A DNA stretch of 64,000 bases. It comes from Gymnogyps californianus (taxonomy: Eukaryota; Chordata; Aves; Accipitriformes; Cathartidae). The notes under the pieces are model-generated. The model saw only the letters and a list, made by a program, of their open reading frames with translations. It was not told where the DNA came from and did not search any database. Location of the stretch: assembly GCF_018139145.2 (NCBI RefSeq), contig NC_059486.1, forward strand, positions 9,114,001 to 9,178,000, given 5' to 3'. Each line of letters starts with the position of its first letter. Position 1 is the first letter of the stretch. The translations under genes and the position numbers were made by a program. This document shows positions 26,020-37,761 of the stretch, piece after piece.

Positions 26020-26109
26020 TGTGTTCTCAGCTTGTGAAGATCCTCGAACGTCACAAGGATGAAAGAGAGATCTTGAAAGTGAAGATAAACACCGTCACCA
26101 GCATTCCTG
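26020..26109 (+). other. Weak candidate exon with helical, charged peptide
   Basis: The stretch lies between TTTGACTTCAG (26009-26019) and CTG|GTATGG (donor at 26110) and is 90 bp, a multiple of three. It is open in one frame and encodes SQLVKILERHKDEREILK and neighbours, which looks like an amphipathic or coiled-coil helix. The acceptor has a poor pyrimidine tract. The purine-rich sequence alone would yield many K, E and R codons, so this may be chance. No family recognised. Confidence 0.12.
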
Positions 26110-29100
26110 GTATGGATCCTTCGTTTTTGCTGGACCTGACCTGGACGAGCTGCAAGAACTCTTCTATTGATGCATGGCCCATACTTCACTTAACACTGCT
26201 AACTTTAAGTTTTTCCCCCAGGTCAATGTTTTGTTGTTTAATGAGATGATTTCATGAATTCATACAGAAGTTCCACGAAAATCTGGATTAATAATGGAAA
26301 AAATGAGGAGATAAGAGAATTGCCTGTGTCTTTATAGTACACTGTAGTTAAAACTCAAGCTCTTTACCATCCCAAGCTTACATGTGTGTAAAGCAACAGG
26401 AAGATGAGAATAATGCCTTCAGAAGGGAAAACAGACAATCTGAAGAAATAATGTAAGAAGAGTTTCAAACCAAGAATGATTTAAAGAGAGAGAATTAAAT
26501 GCTTCATATTGAATCAATATGGGAAGGTGTATGAGGCCTGTTAGTAGTCCATGAGCTTTCTGCTAGTGAATGGAGATATATTTTGATCTCAGAAGAGTGG
26601 AACAGCACTTTGTGTCTTCCATTTCTCCACTTGTTTTCCTGTCATTGCTTCAGCCCCAGATAATGGATGGGATTTTCAAAGTCACACAGCCTTGACCTGC
26701 TCGCTTTGTCACCAAATTCAACTCAAACGTTGAAAATTCTGCCTGCCTTTCTATTTCTGTCTTTCCCAGGAGAGGGGAATTCATGAGAGTGAATGGAAAG
26801 GCAGCACTACTGGTTTAAGGAAAACAATTAGAGACCTATGTGTGCTTCCCTACTTAGCTTCTCACAGGAAAATAGGTGCTTTCAAATGCTGCTCTGGTGT
26901 TAATGACTTTTCTGAATCTGTCATTGTAGCTATGTGTGTTTCATTCAGCACCTCCGGAAGAAACCGAAGTAGCATCTTATGGATGAAGAATCTCCATTTT
27001 AACCTCTACAAGTGTCAATTGTTCTAAACCTATATGCAGCACTTAGCACCAGGGCTTACTCACCAATTATTCACAGCATCCCTTGCTACACTTGAAAATG
27101 CATTCTCAATAAGTGTTGGCTGGAAAACAGCTTAAGTACTTAGTAGTTGTTCCAGTCCTATCTGGCTTCTTCCCCTCCTGTCCTTTTTCTTGAACCACTG
27201 TGCATTAACAGTTTTCCCATAATGATATAATTTTATCCACTTTCCAGCAGACCAGAAATATTTAATATGTTTAGTGGCTCCCAGGGTACGGCATGAATTC
27301 ATCTGGATTAGTTGATCCTCATCTTTAAAAACCCTATGGTAGGCAAGGTATCAGATTTTTCTATCTTGATCCACAGGACCTGTATTTATGTGCAGCAAAG
27401 ACTAGTCTGCTCCTTTCACATGTGTCTGGGCAACGTCAAAAGGCAATTACTATTTTGGTTTGGTCTAAGAGGTGACTTGGCCAAGAGAGATTTCATATCT
27501 CACGATCTGCTGCTTTAAGTCGTGTCCCTTAAGTTAATTTGCTTAGGATACTGCTGGCATCCAGCAGCAGTGGGTACTGGCACGGGAGTTGGTGGGAGGA
27601 GTGCTTGCATCAGGTAAGGTCCTCCAAATGTTGCCTGAGGAAGTGGCTTCACACAGCCCACTTCAGCCCAATACCTGCGTTCGTTTTCAGGGAAACCCCT
27701 GTGGGCGTGTGGAGACCTCGCTAGGGAGAGAAACCTAACTGGGGAATTAAGTATCCAAGAAATGCACTGCAATTTCATTCTCCACGTACCTAACAGCATG
27801 TAGTTCCTGCTAAGACCTGTACCAGAGGGGCTGAATTAGATGCCGCAGGGGAGAATGTTTCTCTGGACATGCAGTGGTGTCTGTCACACACACTGACAAC
27901 TCCTGAAGAGCAATACTCCTTAAGCCAGGGCTGCTCAGCAGAGCAAAAAAGCAGCGGCCTTTATGTGTTTCCTTACGAGAGTCCTGGAATAACACTTTAG
28001 GCCCGGTTCAAAGCCACATTTTTAATGAATGAGTAATCTTTTCTCTTCATCTCTTTCTAAACTGTTAGCTCCTCAAAACACGAAGGGGAGAGGCAGGGAA
28101 ATTATTTAACTTCCAGCCGGAAGGCTGACCAGCGGATCCAGAGTAGGAGGTTGACAGGTTGAATATGTCACCAGCCGCTCAGGCAGGGAGAGAGATCCTG
28201 CTCCTTCCCTTCGAGAAAATCAGACGTGCTCCCTCCACCTGTGAGGAGAATACCAATGTGAATCATTTCATCCCTTCCTCCTCGTGGGAGTCATTTACGT
28301 TGAGTTTTAAAGCCATTCCACGGCTGAAACTCAACCACCCGTCCATGCTCTCCTTCGGCTGTAGACGGAGCTGTGGGGGGAATTGGGTGCCTTCCAAAGC
28401 AAACAGTCTGTTCCTGTGGTCCAGCCAGGCTGCCGCAGCTGCGGCGGGATGCGGGAGAGGGGAAATATTAAAGAAAGATATCAAGCTGGGTTTTGGTTGA
28501 GCGCTGGCAGCTCCTCTTCGGGAATGAGCTGATGCTCCTCCAGGTACACCCATCGATCTGCGCATGGTGCGGTATGCGGGAAATGGTTAAACAAGATAAA
28601 CCCCAGCGACTAGTGGGGAATGAATGAGGGTACTGGGTACAAATATTACCGTACATCATCCAGACTGGTGGCTGTGACATCTCTCTGACTTTGGGCTGTT
28701 CCTGACGGTCTCCCGGTTCCACCTGCAGGGAGGAGCTATGAGTAGCCTTGGATTGATCCTTCACCTCAGACCTAGGGGTGGTCTTTCAGCAGAAGTCATG
28801 GGAGCTTTTCCTCATTGAAATAGCTTAACAAAATGGCGCGGTATGAAAAACAGTCTTTCTATGGAAAAAAGTTGTGTAAATTGCTTGTGTGACTTACAGA
28901 AAAGCTTATGTTCATTTACACAGACTGTAAAATGTGTTTTCACAGTAACATTAGCCTGAAAGGAATCTCTTGGGTCATGAAATCTGGTTCCTTTGCTGCT
29001 GTGCAAAATCTCTCTTATGAACTCACCGCAGAGCGAATCCCCATGGAACTTGAATGTTCCATGGGAAATAGCTGCAAAAGGAGTATTTAGTTGGCATATT

Positions 29101-29344
29101 CTCTTTTAGCCATACTCTCACCTCTTATGCGTGCTCTCTCTATTTGGTATTCCTTGAAATCTTTATATTTGCTCACTGTTAAGCTGTGGCAGCTTCCCAA
29201 GGAAACAAGTTATTTCAGTAGCTGGGGTGTACTTTGTGGTTGTATTCAGTAACACTGAGGCCCAGGGTCTTCAGGCTGGGAGAGTCGCCCATCATCTGTG
29301 AGCAGGTAAAAGAATCTACTTTTATGCCCCAGATGTATAGGGAA
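26110..29344. other. Non-coding, no recognised gene
   Basis: Mostly unique-looking. 28080-28570 is somewhat richer in CpG and has frames open on both strands (113 and 100 codons) with no domain. A TTCAGCACC half of a REST-type site at 26944 lacks a properly spaced second half. Confidence 0.5.
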
Positions 29345-29558
29345 GGAGGCCTGGATTCTTTTCCAGCTATAACAGACATTTCATGTGGCATTGGGCAAGT
29401 CGTTCAATTTCTCTTTACAACATTTCTCCACTCTGCAGTGTGTATTACAATCTTTATCTGTTTTTGTCAGCTAAGAACAAGTTCTTTAGGACAGAGGATT
29501 TCTTCCTATGTGTACGTGTAGTTGTGTCATAATTAGGGTCTCTGGGTATTGCCCTAAT
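29345..29558 (+). mobile_element. Ancient MIR-like SINE with LINE-derived tail
   Basis: Begins CCTGGATTCTTTTCCAGCTA, continues GGCATTGGGCAAGTCGTTCA and TTTCTCTTTACAACATTTCT (MIR core pattern 'tgaccttgggcaagtcacttaacttctct'). It ends with CTAAGAACAAGTTCTTTAGG ACAGAGGA, CTATGTGTACGTG and GGGTCTCTGGGTATTGCCC, the tail pattern common to turtle, crocodilian and bird copies. This is the most complete forward copy in the window. Confidence 0.6.
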
Positions 29559-30020
29559 TCCCACTATAACATCACCAAATTATACTTGAATAAATTACAC
29601 ATCATGGATATTAAATGCTCAGCTCAGTTTCAGTGCAAAATAAAAAGCTCAAATGATGGTAACTTAAACTGGCAATAAAATAGCCAGCATTACACTTGTA
29701 AATACTTAATTTGCAAATGTTTAGAGAATTAGGCACCTGCTATAAATCCTTATCGTGGGCTTTGCACCCTGTTGGCAATCGGTGAGCTATATCTCACTTC
29801 ATTATGCATGAATGTGTAATTTTCCAAAAGCATAAATGTGGCCTCCAAGGGCACGCACATTAATAGCGTTCGAATGAACCAATTTGTTTCCTACCCAATG
29901 TGTTTATCTTCCAGCTCTTTGTTGCGAGTGCTAGTGGAAAGGTTAATGGCTCACAGTTCCCTGTCAAATGATGCACTGATTTAACCTCCGCAGTGTCTGG
30001 ATTTTTCATTGTCTTTGGCC
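29559..30020. other. AT-rich block resembling a conserved non-coding element
   Basis: About 460 bp with no repeat signature, dense in TAAT-type homeodomain cores. It has an octamer-like ATTATGCATGAAT (29801-29813), and TAATGGCTC and CACATTAATAGC motifs. The composition and complexity resemble developmental enhancers in vertebrates. This is an impression; conservation was not tested. Confidence 0.3.
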
Positions 30021-31371
30021 TTTAGCGTGTTGAAAGTTAACATCTGCATCCTGTATGCTAGTTGGGATGTAAGAGAGTCGTCTTTAAATTATTGCACGTG
30101 TCCAGGATTAAATGGGATCTTGTTTCCCTCTTGCTTGTTGTGGCCCTGATTCATCGGGTACATGATGCTTTGGGAGCACTTGTGCTTGCTTCAGCAGAGT
30201 CTTTATGCCATTTTAAACACACTAATAGCCACTGGAGCAGCTGGGTCTGGTCACCTGCCAAAAGTCAAGCAGCTCTTAGCTGAATCCATGCACAGCATTC
30301 CCCAAATCAGTGGAAATACCTGGGCAGGAATGAAAGGAATATACAGCCTGAAAGGTAGTATAGTCTAATGGAAAGGATGAAAGGTTAGGTGGGGCAAGGT
30401 AGGTGCTTTCAGTGATATCAGAACTACTGTGCAGCACGTCTAGTTAAGGTTATGCTAAAGCTTGCAAAGTTTTGATGTTAACCAGGTTCAGTTTTGACAA
30501 ACTGGGGGACAAACCATGCGTTTAAAAAACAAATCATATGCAAAATTTTGGTCAATTCTGATGAAAAATCAAATTAAATGTGGTTTTTTTCCACTAAGAT
30601 ATGGTGGAAAAAGGTTTCTTTTGTAAACCCAGAACTCATCATAAGTCAAGAAAGGAAAGTCCAGTTAAAAAAAAAAACCACAATCAAACAAGGAGCTTTC
30701 TCCTAGGGTTGAATAAAAAATTGCTGGTGTCCTGAATGTTTGAGGAAGAACCCACCTGAAAGCCACTGTGAGGTCTACCAATACAACCATATTCCCTGTG
30801 AACACAATAGCTGATGTTCTCAGTACAATCTGGAAGAGCTGAAAAGGCATTTAGAGATTACGCAGTCATCTCCCTATCTTGAGGGAAAGCAGGAGAAAAG
30901 CCTTCCCTGGAGGTGTGTGCTTTTGAACTCAACCCTCACGCTGATCGCGGGGGCATTGCTTCTGCTGCCAGCGGTCAGAAAATGAGTCACCAGTTGCACA
31001 TGCAAACGCCGTTCCTGAACGGGCTGTGTTTCACCCGCCCAGCAGAGGAGCATTCTGGATGCATGAGCCGCTGAATCTGGGATCACACATTGCCACTCAC
31101 AGCAGAGTTGTTGGCTGAAGTAAATCATGAAGCAAAAGCTGAGAAATACTAAATGCACTCACAGAACTGAGGTTTAGTGCTGAATGATGTGGAAACAGGG
31201 CTAAAGGGAAATGAAACACAAGAACATCATTTCCAGGTAGAAACAGTCAATATTTTCGTATGCAGATGTCCGAGAAAGGCATCTAATTGAGGATATGCAT
31301 TTAAAGATGGCTAGAAGTTATCCTCATGCTCGGAAGTGTCAGACCCAAGCTCTACTGAAATTAATATTCAG
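30021..31371. other. Non-coding, no recognisable feature
   Basis: Unique-looking sequence; I see no gene and no repeat that I can name. Confidence 0.5.
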
Positions 31372-31519
31372 CCTTTCCAAAAATGAAGATATTTCTTTAG
31401 GTGCTTAAATACGACTAGCAAGTGTGGCATTTTTAAGGCAACTTAAGTGAATTAGGAGCAGAGTCATGCTCAACGATAATGCACCTCCTTAGGCACCCAA
31501 ATTTGAAAACTGCAGCCCA
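31372..31519. repeat. Ancient palindromic interspersed repeat
   Basis: Two arms in opposite orientation: TTTCTTTAGGTGCTTAAATA on the left and CCTTAGGCACCCAAATTTGA AAACTGCAGCCC on the right, with GAATTAGGAGCAGAGTCATG between. Same general design as the 33.3-kb element, and equally decayed. Confidence 0.45.
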
Positions 31520-31530
31520 ATTAGATATGC

Positions 31531-31672
31531 TCTAATTATTACTACTATTTGCTACTTAACAGCTGTCATTGAAGGCTCAGGACAGCTTTGTGCTGGATGC
31601 TATGAAGAAAAGAAGAAAAAAAAATAACCTGAAGGCATTTAAAATCTCTGCCTGAGAGACAATGAGTAAATG
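31531..31672 (-). mobile_element. LINE/SINE tail relic, reverse orientation
   Basis: Starts with an AT-rich AATTATTACTACTATTTGCT end (the complement of a TAAT-type 3' tail). It continues CTCAGGACAGCTTTGTGCTG GATGCTATG, which matches the 'ccattgtgctaggtgctgt' tail seen in the 15.5-kb copy, and ends near CTGCCTGAGAGAC. Confidence 0.45.
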
Positions 31673-34600
31673 GAACTGGCTGGGAAGCCAGAGATGATGG
31701 GAAGATAGCTGTGAAACATTTGATCAAGTCTCAAAAGAATTCAGTGTTGTCTAAATCTGGACTCTGAGCTATTACAGCAAATAAGTAGCATTAAGTAGGC
31801 GGGAATGGCTGTCTCTGAGCAGAAGGAATATTTATTTCTAAGCTTGAGTAATAATTACAATGGTGAAGTCAATGAGTTTTAAAGGAAATAATTAGGCCGC
31901 AATTACAGAGGTGGGATGAAAAGCCAAACCCCAACCATGCAAGCTCCCTCTTCCTCCACTAACCTTCTCTCACTTTCTTTCCCTGCTGTCCACTTGGTGT
32001 GTTAATCTGGAATTTGAATGAAAATTTAAGTGTATCTAAATGTAGCCTTGCCCCTGGGAGAGGGAGTGGATATGTCATCAGGGATCTGTCAGAGTCAATA
32101 ACATTTCCCCTGCAGCCCCGAGCTGTGCCTCAAGATCCAACATTTCTGTCTGAATTATCAGCTAATGCTCTGACAAATTGCCTGTGATTTTCTTTTTTTC
32201 TCCCTGAGTGGATGTGCCTGGTCTGCAGATTAGGTAAACACTGCCTGGCCCTGGTGTGTCGCAGTGGCTGATGATTTCCAGCCGGACATTTCTGTCAAGC
32301 CACGAAAGCAGGAGGGTGTCGGGGTAGCAGCCAGCCGGATTACCCACGCTGGCTGCGGATGCTCTCGGGTTTAGGGCTGTTACAGCTACAAGCCCGTGTT
32401 TAGGAGATACCCACTGACCGTGACAACGAGAAGCGATGGAGTTGGAAGTTCAGGACCTGATAGAGAATTTGAGTAGCAGGGCTGCAAAGGAGGTTTTGCT
32501 CTAACTGAACAGCTGTGGAAACAAAACTGGGTGGGTGTTAGCATAAGCTGTGTTGCTGAGCTGGGCGGGAGTGCTGGATTTTTTCCTTGCAGAAGGAAAC
32601 AGCTATTGGTGGCTTAGTCCTCAGACACCGAGGATGTCAAAACTACCAGGTGATTTTGCACTTGTAAAATGAAGTCATCTTTGAGAGGAAAAACTGTACG
32701 GAAGATGCTGCAGAGAGACACCCGAGGGCTTTGTTTCTCTGGCCACAAGATTCAAACACCTCTTGAACTAAGAAAGCCATCACCATCACCTGCCTCTTCT
32801 CAGTCTGCGTGAGATCCGAAGCTTCTGTTTGTGTACTTGCTGTAGAAGTGATTTTCCTTGAAGCATGAGCTGGTTTTTAAACACTGTGGGCGTAGTGACA
32901 GTCTGTAATTCTGATCATGAAATAAGATCATGAATGAGGGAGAGGTAGGAGAAATTCTCATCTGAGCTGTCGTCGTCAAGATTTACATTAGCTGTTGCAA
33001 GTCTCTTCTCAGTAGGTCGGGTGGATATACTCTCACTCCCTGGCCTTTTCCTGATGTCTCTGTTCATATGCAAATCCCTGGCAGTGTAACACCTCTTGCT
33101 CTGCTGCTCCTACCTGGAACAGCCCTCCCAGCCCCTCGGCAAAGGGCTTTCCAGTGTCTTTTAAATTCCAGCTGAAAACATGCTTTGCACAGCCTTTCCC
33201 CTGGCTAATTATTAATTGACATGATAATATTATTGGCTCTGCTCTGAAATATTTGGGAATTCAGCAACACTGCAGTCTTCCTTTAGGCTGTGAATTCTGG
33301 TGTCCCAAACCCATTTGAAATCAATAGGATATGGGTGCCGAATTCCCTTAGGCTCCCTTTGTAAATTCCAGTCTTTTACAGGACTGCGGAGTAGTAAAAG
33401 CAATATGGGATATTTGACATTTTCTACTGCCTTCTCTAGGGGCACGTCTAAAGGAAAATAAAACCTCTGGGAAGACGAGAGCTGTGGGACTAGAGACACG
33501 CACACCATAAAGACAGCAAGGTGCTTGACAGATGAGCGGTGGCAGCAACCAGAAATATTCCTGTATAGTTCTAGGAAGCCAAATGACTAAAAGGTAGAGA
33601 TATTTATAATCTTTCTCAGACGTCCATATAAACATGCACAGCAGCCAGTAATAGAAATGCTGTTCTGGATTCTTTCTGAGCAATCTCAGGCTAGGCACAC
33701 TGCTTTTTTATTACATGCACTGCAAAGATTTAAAGAGGGAGGGATTGAAGAGGAAGGAGAGACAAAGGGCTTTGCAATCTACAGTATTGCACTTAAAATA
33801 ATTATTAGTCATAAATAATTAAAATAATGATGCCTGTTATCAATATTTGGTAATTGATATGTAATATACCTAAATAAAATTATTAAAATGGAAATTAGTA
33901 GTAGAAATTACCATTTCTTATTAAAAAATATTTTTTCACCTGAAATTCCTAATGGGCTATATGTAACATTTGAACTGCCCAGAATGAAATCCCTTTCGTT
34001 TTCATGTAGCAGTATATGCGTAGAGGGCAGATAGAGAAAATCTTTAAAGTCTTGGAAGATAGATTGCGTTTTCGATAGACTGGAGATTCAGTAGTTAATA
34101 GATACAGCAAAGGCCACCTGAACAGATGAAGGGAAATGAATGGGTCATTCATTTAAAGAGTCCCTGTGCGTGGCCAAGGTTTGTCTAAATATAGAAATAG
34201 TGGATGGCTTGGGCTTGAGACTTTTGTCCTTCTATAGGGCAGCTGTGTCCCTCATGAACCCTGCCTGCTGGGAACCTCATCCAGAGGCAGACCTTTGGTG
34301 AGCTCTACAGTGGGTCACTGTGGTGGGGATGAAGGTTTCTAGAGAAAGCTCTGAGCTGGTTTGTTTTTTTTCTTTGAAGAAAATATTGCCTTTTGCTTGG
34401 CTGGAGTGTCCAGTTGTGCCTGATCTAGGGGAAGGCAGAGGTCCTTGGAAGAGGATGGGAACTGAGTCAACAGGTAACTGCCAGTGTTGGGAAGCAGTGC
34501 TATTACTGTCCCGGTCCCTGAATCCAAGCGCAGAGCAAGAGGGGTAATACAGGGGCCAGTACCCAGGCTTTGGGGTAGAGGAGCCTTAAGAAAACTGAGT

Positions 34601-34956
34601 CATGAACACATAAAGAAATCTTTTCTTGATTCTGCTACCTACTTTCACACTGTTAGTATAGGCAGAAATGCAATAAAGAATTTGCCAAGTGTGACACATT
34701 AAGGCTATTTCTCTTGCCATTAAAGTTTCATGTAAAAGTTCCACAGACAGGTCTTGGTCCTATTTATAGGTATCTTTCTTGCCTTCAACAATATTATTAA
34801 ACTCTTTTGTTATAGAAAGCTAGTCTGAAAATGAGCCGACCTGGTAAATAAAACATAACGCTTGCTTTTGCTAGCATACTTATCTCCACAGAGCAATATA
34901 CTGAAGAATATTTTCCCCATACATTTTTGTCAACACATTATTGCATATGCCTATTT
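31673..34956. other. Non-coding; one palindromic repeat; AT-rich block 33780-33960
   Basis: Apart from the ancient repeat at 33281-33374, nothing is recognised. 33780-33960 is very AT-rich (ATTATTAGTCATAAATAATT and similar). The 116-codon minus frame at 33348-33698 has no domain and partly overlaps the repeat. Confidence 0.45.
33281..33374. repeat. Ancient palindromic interspersed repeat
   Basis: An imperfect inverted repeat bounded by GAATTCTGGTGTCCCAAACC and ATGGGTGCCGAATTC with CATTTGAAATCAATAGGATA in the centre, followed by TTAGGCTCCCTTTGTAAATT. The layout ('cccattgaaatcaatggg' at the centre, 'aggtgcctaaat' arms, 'tttgaaaatcc' edge) is one I know from many reptile and bird loci. It is probably the relic of a non-autonomous DNA transposon. 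Confidence 0.5.
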
Positions 34957-34961
34957 AAGCA
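34957..34961. repeat. Left target-site duplication of the solo LTR
   Basis: AAGCA lies directly before the LTR terminal TG and is repeated exactly after its terminal CA. An unmutated duplication suggests a fairly young insertion. Confidence 0.85.
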
Positions 34962-35089
34962 TGTCGTGGTTTAACCCCAGCCAGCAACTAAGCACCACGC
35001 AGCCGCTCGCTCACTGCTCCCCGCTCCCAGTGGGATGGGGAGGAGAATCGGGGAAAAAAAGTAAAACTTGTGGGTTGAGAGAAGAACGG

Positions 35090-35095
35090 TTTAAT
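35090..35095 (-). terminator. Polyadenylation signal of the solo LTR
   Basis: The complement reads ATTAAA, about 195 bp downstream of the TATA box in the LTR direction. It sits just after the AT-rich tract, the expected place for the R/U5 poly(A) signal. Confidence 0.6.
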
Positions 35096-35098
35096 AAC

Positions 35099-35170
35099 TA
35101 AAATAAAATATAACATAATAATAACAATAATAATAAAATATAATAATAATTGTAATGAAAAAGAATATAA
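35099..35170. repeat. AT-rich trinucleotide tract inside the LTR
   Basis: Runs of TAA/ATA units (AATAATAATA type) broken by single bases. They occupy the R region of the LTR and are likely to vary in length between copies and individuals. Confidence 0.8.
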
Positions 35171-35286
35171 CAAAAAGAGAGAGAAATAAAACCCAAGAAA
35201 GGACAACTGATGCACAATGTAATAGCTCACCACCTGCTGACCGATGCCTGAGCAGCGATCCACCCCTCCCGGCCAACTCCCCCCAG

Positions 35287-35294
35287 TTTATATA
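35287..35294 (-). promoter_or_regulatory. TATA box of the solo LTR
   Basis: The complement reads TATATAAA inside the LTR, about 265 bp from its U3 end. Transcription would run leftward and start near 35260. Whether this promoter is active cannot be seen from sequence. Confidence 0.7.
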
Positions 35295-35558
35295 CTGGGC
35301 ATGACGTTCTATGGTATGGAATACCCCTTTGGCTAGTTCAGGTCAGCTGCCCTGGCTGTGCTCCCTCCCAGCTCCTTGCACACCTGCTTGCTGGCAGAGC
35401 ATGGGAAACTGAAAAATCCTTGACTTAGGATAAGCGCTACTTAGCAACAGCTAAAACATCAGCATGTTATCAACGTTATTCTCACACTAAATCCAAAACA
35501 CAGCACTGTACCAGCTACTAGGAAGAAAATTAACTCTATCCCAGCTGAAACCAGGACA

Positions 35559-35563
35559 AAGCA
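35559..35563. repeat. Right target-site duplication of the solo LTR
   Basis: AAGCA directly follows the LTR terminal CA and matches the left copy in all five bases. Confidence 0.85.
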
Positions 35564-37761
35564 GTAAACCAGTTTGAGTACATTCCCAGAGCACTTGCTT
35601 TTCCTGTTGATTTGAGGTGGGGATTACAGAAGTCATGAGCAGGCAGCGCTGGGTAATTCCTGACCCCAAAGTCCAGGAGGGACATGCAGGGGAGAAGGGA
35701 AGTTTATTCCCCATATATTCTTAAGCAGCCCAAGAGTCTGCCTGGGGTCTTGTGCTTTTGAACTGCCTCACGGCAGGTGCTTTGAGAAGCTGTTTGCATG
35801 CTGGTTTGGGCCACGGTGTGTGTGAGAGTGCAGAGGTGCTTCCCACCCCGCAAGAGAAGCTTAGCTGGGTGCCTCGGTGGCCATGCAGGGACAGAGGCTG
35901 CCTCTGTCCCATCCCCTGGCACCGAATCTCCTTCCTGCGCTTGCAGCTCTGGCCTTGTCCTGCTGTGAGCTCCTCTGGATGCTGCATGAGGACCAAGCAC
36001 CAAGGTTAGTGCTCCTGCGGGATGGGGCAGCAGCAGAGCCCATGGGGTCATGCAGGTGAGGTGTAAGAGGTGATAGAGGAGGGCAGCCCTGGCCATCCCA
36101 TCCAGCTCCCAGAGGAGCAGCTGGATGGGAGACCTGCTGGGGCCAGAGCATGGGTTTGGGGTTCATTTTGGATGTGTGGACCATGCAGAGCTGGCATTAA
36201 AAGCATGGGTCCTTTGGGATGGACCGGGAAGAGGAAGCAGAAAGCAAATTTTTCAGGGGGTAGATCACTTTAGGGGTACGTCTCTAAGTATGCCTTGGAG
36301 TCTCCTCAAAGACTAAAGTTATTTCTGCCCTTCACTAGCTTTGCTGAGCAAGATATATTATTGCTTCAATCATACCCCAATTTTTCCTCCAGTTCAGAGT
36401 CAACCTACAGTATTGGCTAAAATGAAACATGCTACCAAAAAAAAAAAAAAGACTTCAAATGCTTGTTAATTATTTTGTTAATCAGGGTTTTCTGCTCCAT
36501 ATTATTAACAAGGCAAATTAAAGCAGGAGTCTGTGGTGCCCAGAAAACATCTGCTCAACAAAAATGAAACACTAAACAAAATGGCCCCCCTCTGTGGCTT
36601 GTTTTCATCCGGCTGTGCCTGTCTTCAGGAAGGTCTGGGGAGTCTGCCCTCGCCCCCGGCAACAGCACCGGCGTGGTACATGGCAGGTACAGGGCAGATG
36701 CTCTTGTGCTGTGGTTTGCCATGTTGTACCGTGCCTAGCCCTGTGTGCTGGAGTAGGACGGTGTAAGCCAGAGACTGGGTAGCTTTCACTGCACTGTGAC
36801 TTTATAATCATGTTTTGACCTTGGTTTTGACTCCTTTTTCCTTTTCTAGGCCATTCTGAACAGTGGCATTTTCACCTGAAAACGAGTGCATGCTGGCCTC
36901 TGAGTGAGCACTCAATCACCCTGTTTGTGGAGGTAGTTTTTCTTTTAGTGGATGCATTGGTCTTAACCTCAGTTCTGGGATCTACTTCCAGTTCACGTTT
37001 GTGTATTTGAATTTCTTCTCCCGTTGTCTGGTTTGGGGTTTTTTTTGGCTGTGAGCATTTAGGTTTCAAAACTGAATCCTACTGTGTGGCCAGGATCTTT
37101 ATCAGTATCTTCAAACTGTCTGTTTATCCTTAAAAATTCTGCTGCTCTGCTAGCCTGAGTGGAGCATCTCACTGCATTGCTTCTGCTAGCTGATCTGAAA
37201 TGCATTTAAAATGTTGCTGCTATTGATTGTTTGAAAAGCTGTTAATGCAATTAGTTTTGGGACTTTTTCCCTTTTATTTGCAAATGAAACAAGACAATGA
37301 ACTTGCATATCTAGACCCATCATCAGCCCTACACTGCACCTGGCTAGTGCTCCCCCAAGGTGTAACCAGGACAGTTGTGGAGAATACCGTATAGCTGTCC
37401 ATAGCAAGAGTAAAAAAATCCCTATGCAGAAAATCCCGGTAATTATGAATACTTGTGACCCTAATTTTCTGTACTCTTCTGAAAGTTTTTCCACAAATAT
37501 GCATGAAAATATATCTTTAGTCAAGTCTGTAGCCCATAAAAGACAGACTTTTATCAGCTCTTCCAGCTTTTTATACCAGGAAAGCATTTTGAATACTTTT
37601 GAAGTGAGAAACCAATAAGAGTTTTTGATATTTTCCTATGTTTATAATATGCATTTAGTAGCTCTCTCCAAGATGTTTGAAAAAAAATTCTTTGTTTGCT
37701 TATTAAGCTCTTTCCTTATCTGACAAAGTGTGGATGGTCTACTCCTGTTTCTCTCGCTTAG
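35564..37761. other. Non-coding, no recognised gene
   Basis: 35704-36280 is GC-richer and open in several frames on both strands (up to 130 codons minus). No domain is visible. The 133-codon minus frame at 37186-37587 has one 16-residue hydrophobic stretch but no signal-peptide or family pattern that I can defend. Confidence 0.5.
36437..36450. repeat. Poly(A) tract
   Basis: Fourteen A residues with no recognisable element beside them. Confidence 0.85.

Larger units (their letters stand above)
34962..35558 (-). mobile_element. Solo LTR of an endogenous retrovirus (ERVL-like, avian)
   Basis: This is a complete 597-bp long terminal repeat in reverse orientation, with no retroviral coding sequence on either side. 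It begins TG and ends CA on the plus strand, and its ends are near-perfect inverted repeats (TGTCGTGGTTT on the left, complement of TGTCCTGGTTT on the right). A 5-bp direct repeat, AAGCA, flanks it exactly at 34957-34961 and 35559-35563 and is the target-site duplication. Read on the minus strand it has a U3 region, a TATATAAA box (35287-35294), an AT-rich trinucleotide tract, and an ATTAAA polyadenylation signal (35090-35095). I recognise the sequence as a common LTR family in neoavian birds. The 5-bp duplication fits class III (ERVL-type) integration, but the class assignment is an inference. Loss of the internal region by recombination between two LTRs is the usual origin of such solo copies. 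Confidence 0.93.

Noticed and set aside
26944..26961. REST (NRSF)-like site
   Set aside because: The left half TTCAGCACC is perfect, but the right half is GGAAGA instead of GGACAG and the spacing is off by one.
30136..30160. Segment resembling the complement of miR-138
   Set aside because: Only a short partial match (CCTGATTCA) with no hairpin partner.
35704..36280. Cluster of open frames on both strands next to the LTR
   Set aside because: GC-rich stop-poor DNA. None shows gag, pol or env features, and the LTR boundary with its target duplication shows that this sequence lies outside the element.
37186..37587. 133-codon minus frame with a 16-residue hydrophobic stretch, briefly considered as a membrane-protein or envelope relic
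   Set aside because: No signal peptide, no cysteine pattern, no neighbouring retroviral or LINE sequence; a single hydrophobic run is common in T-rich DNA.
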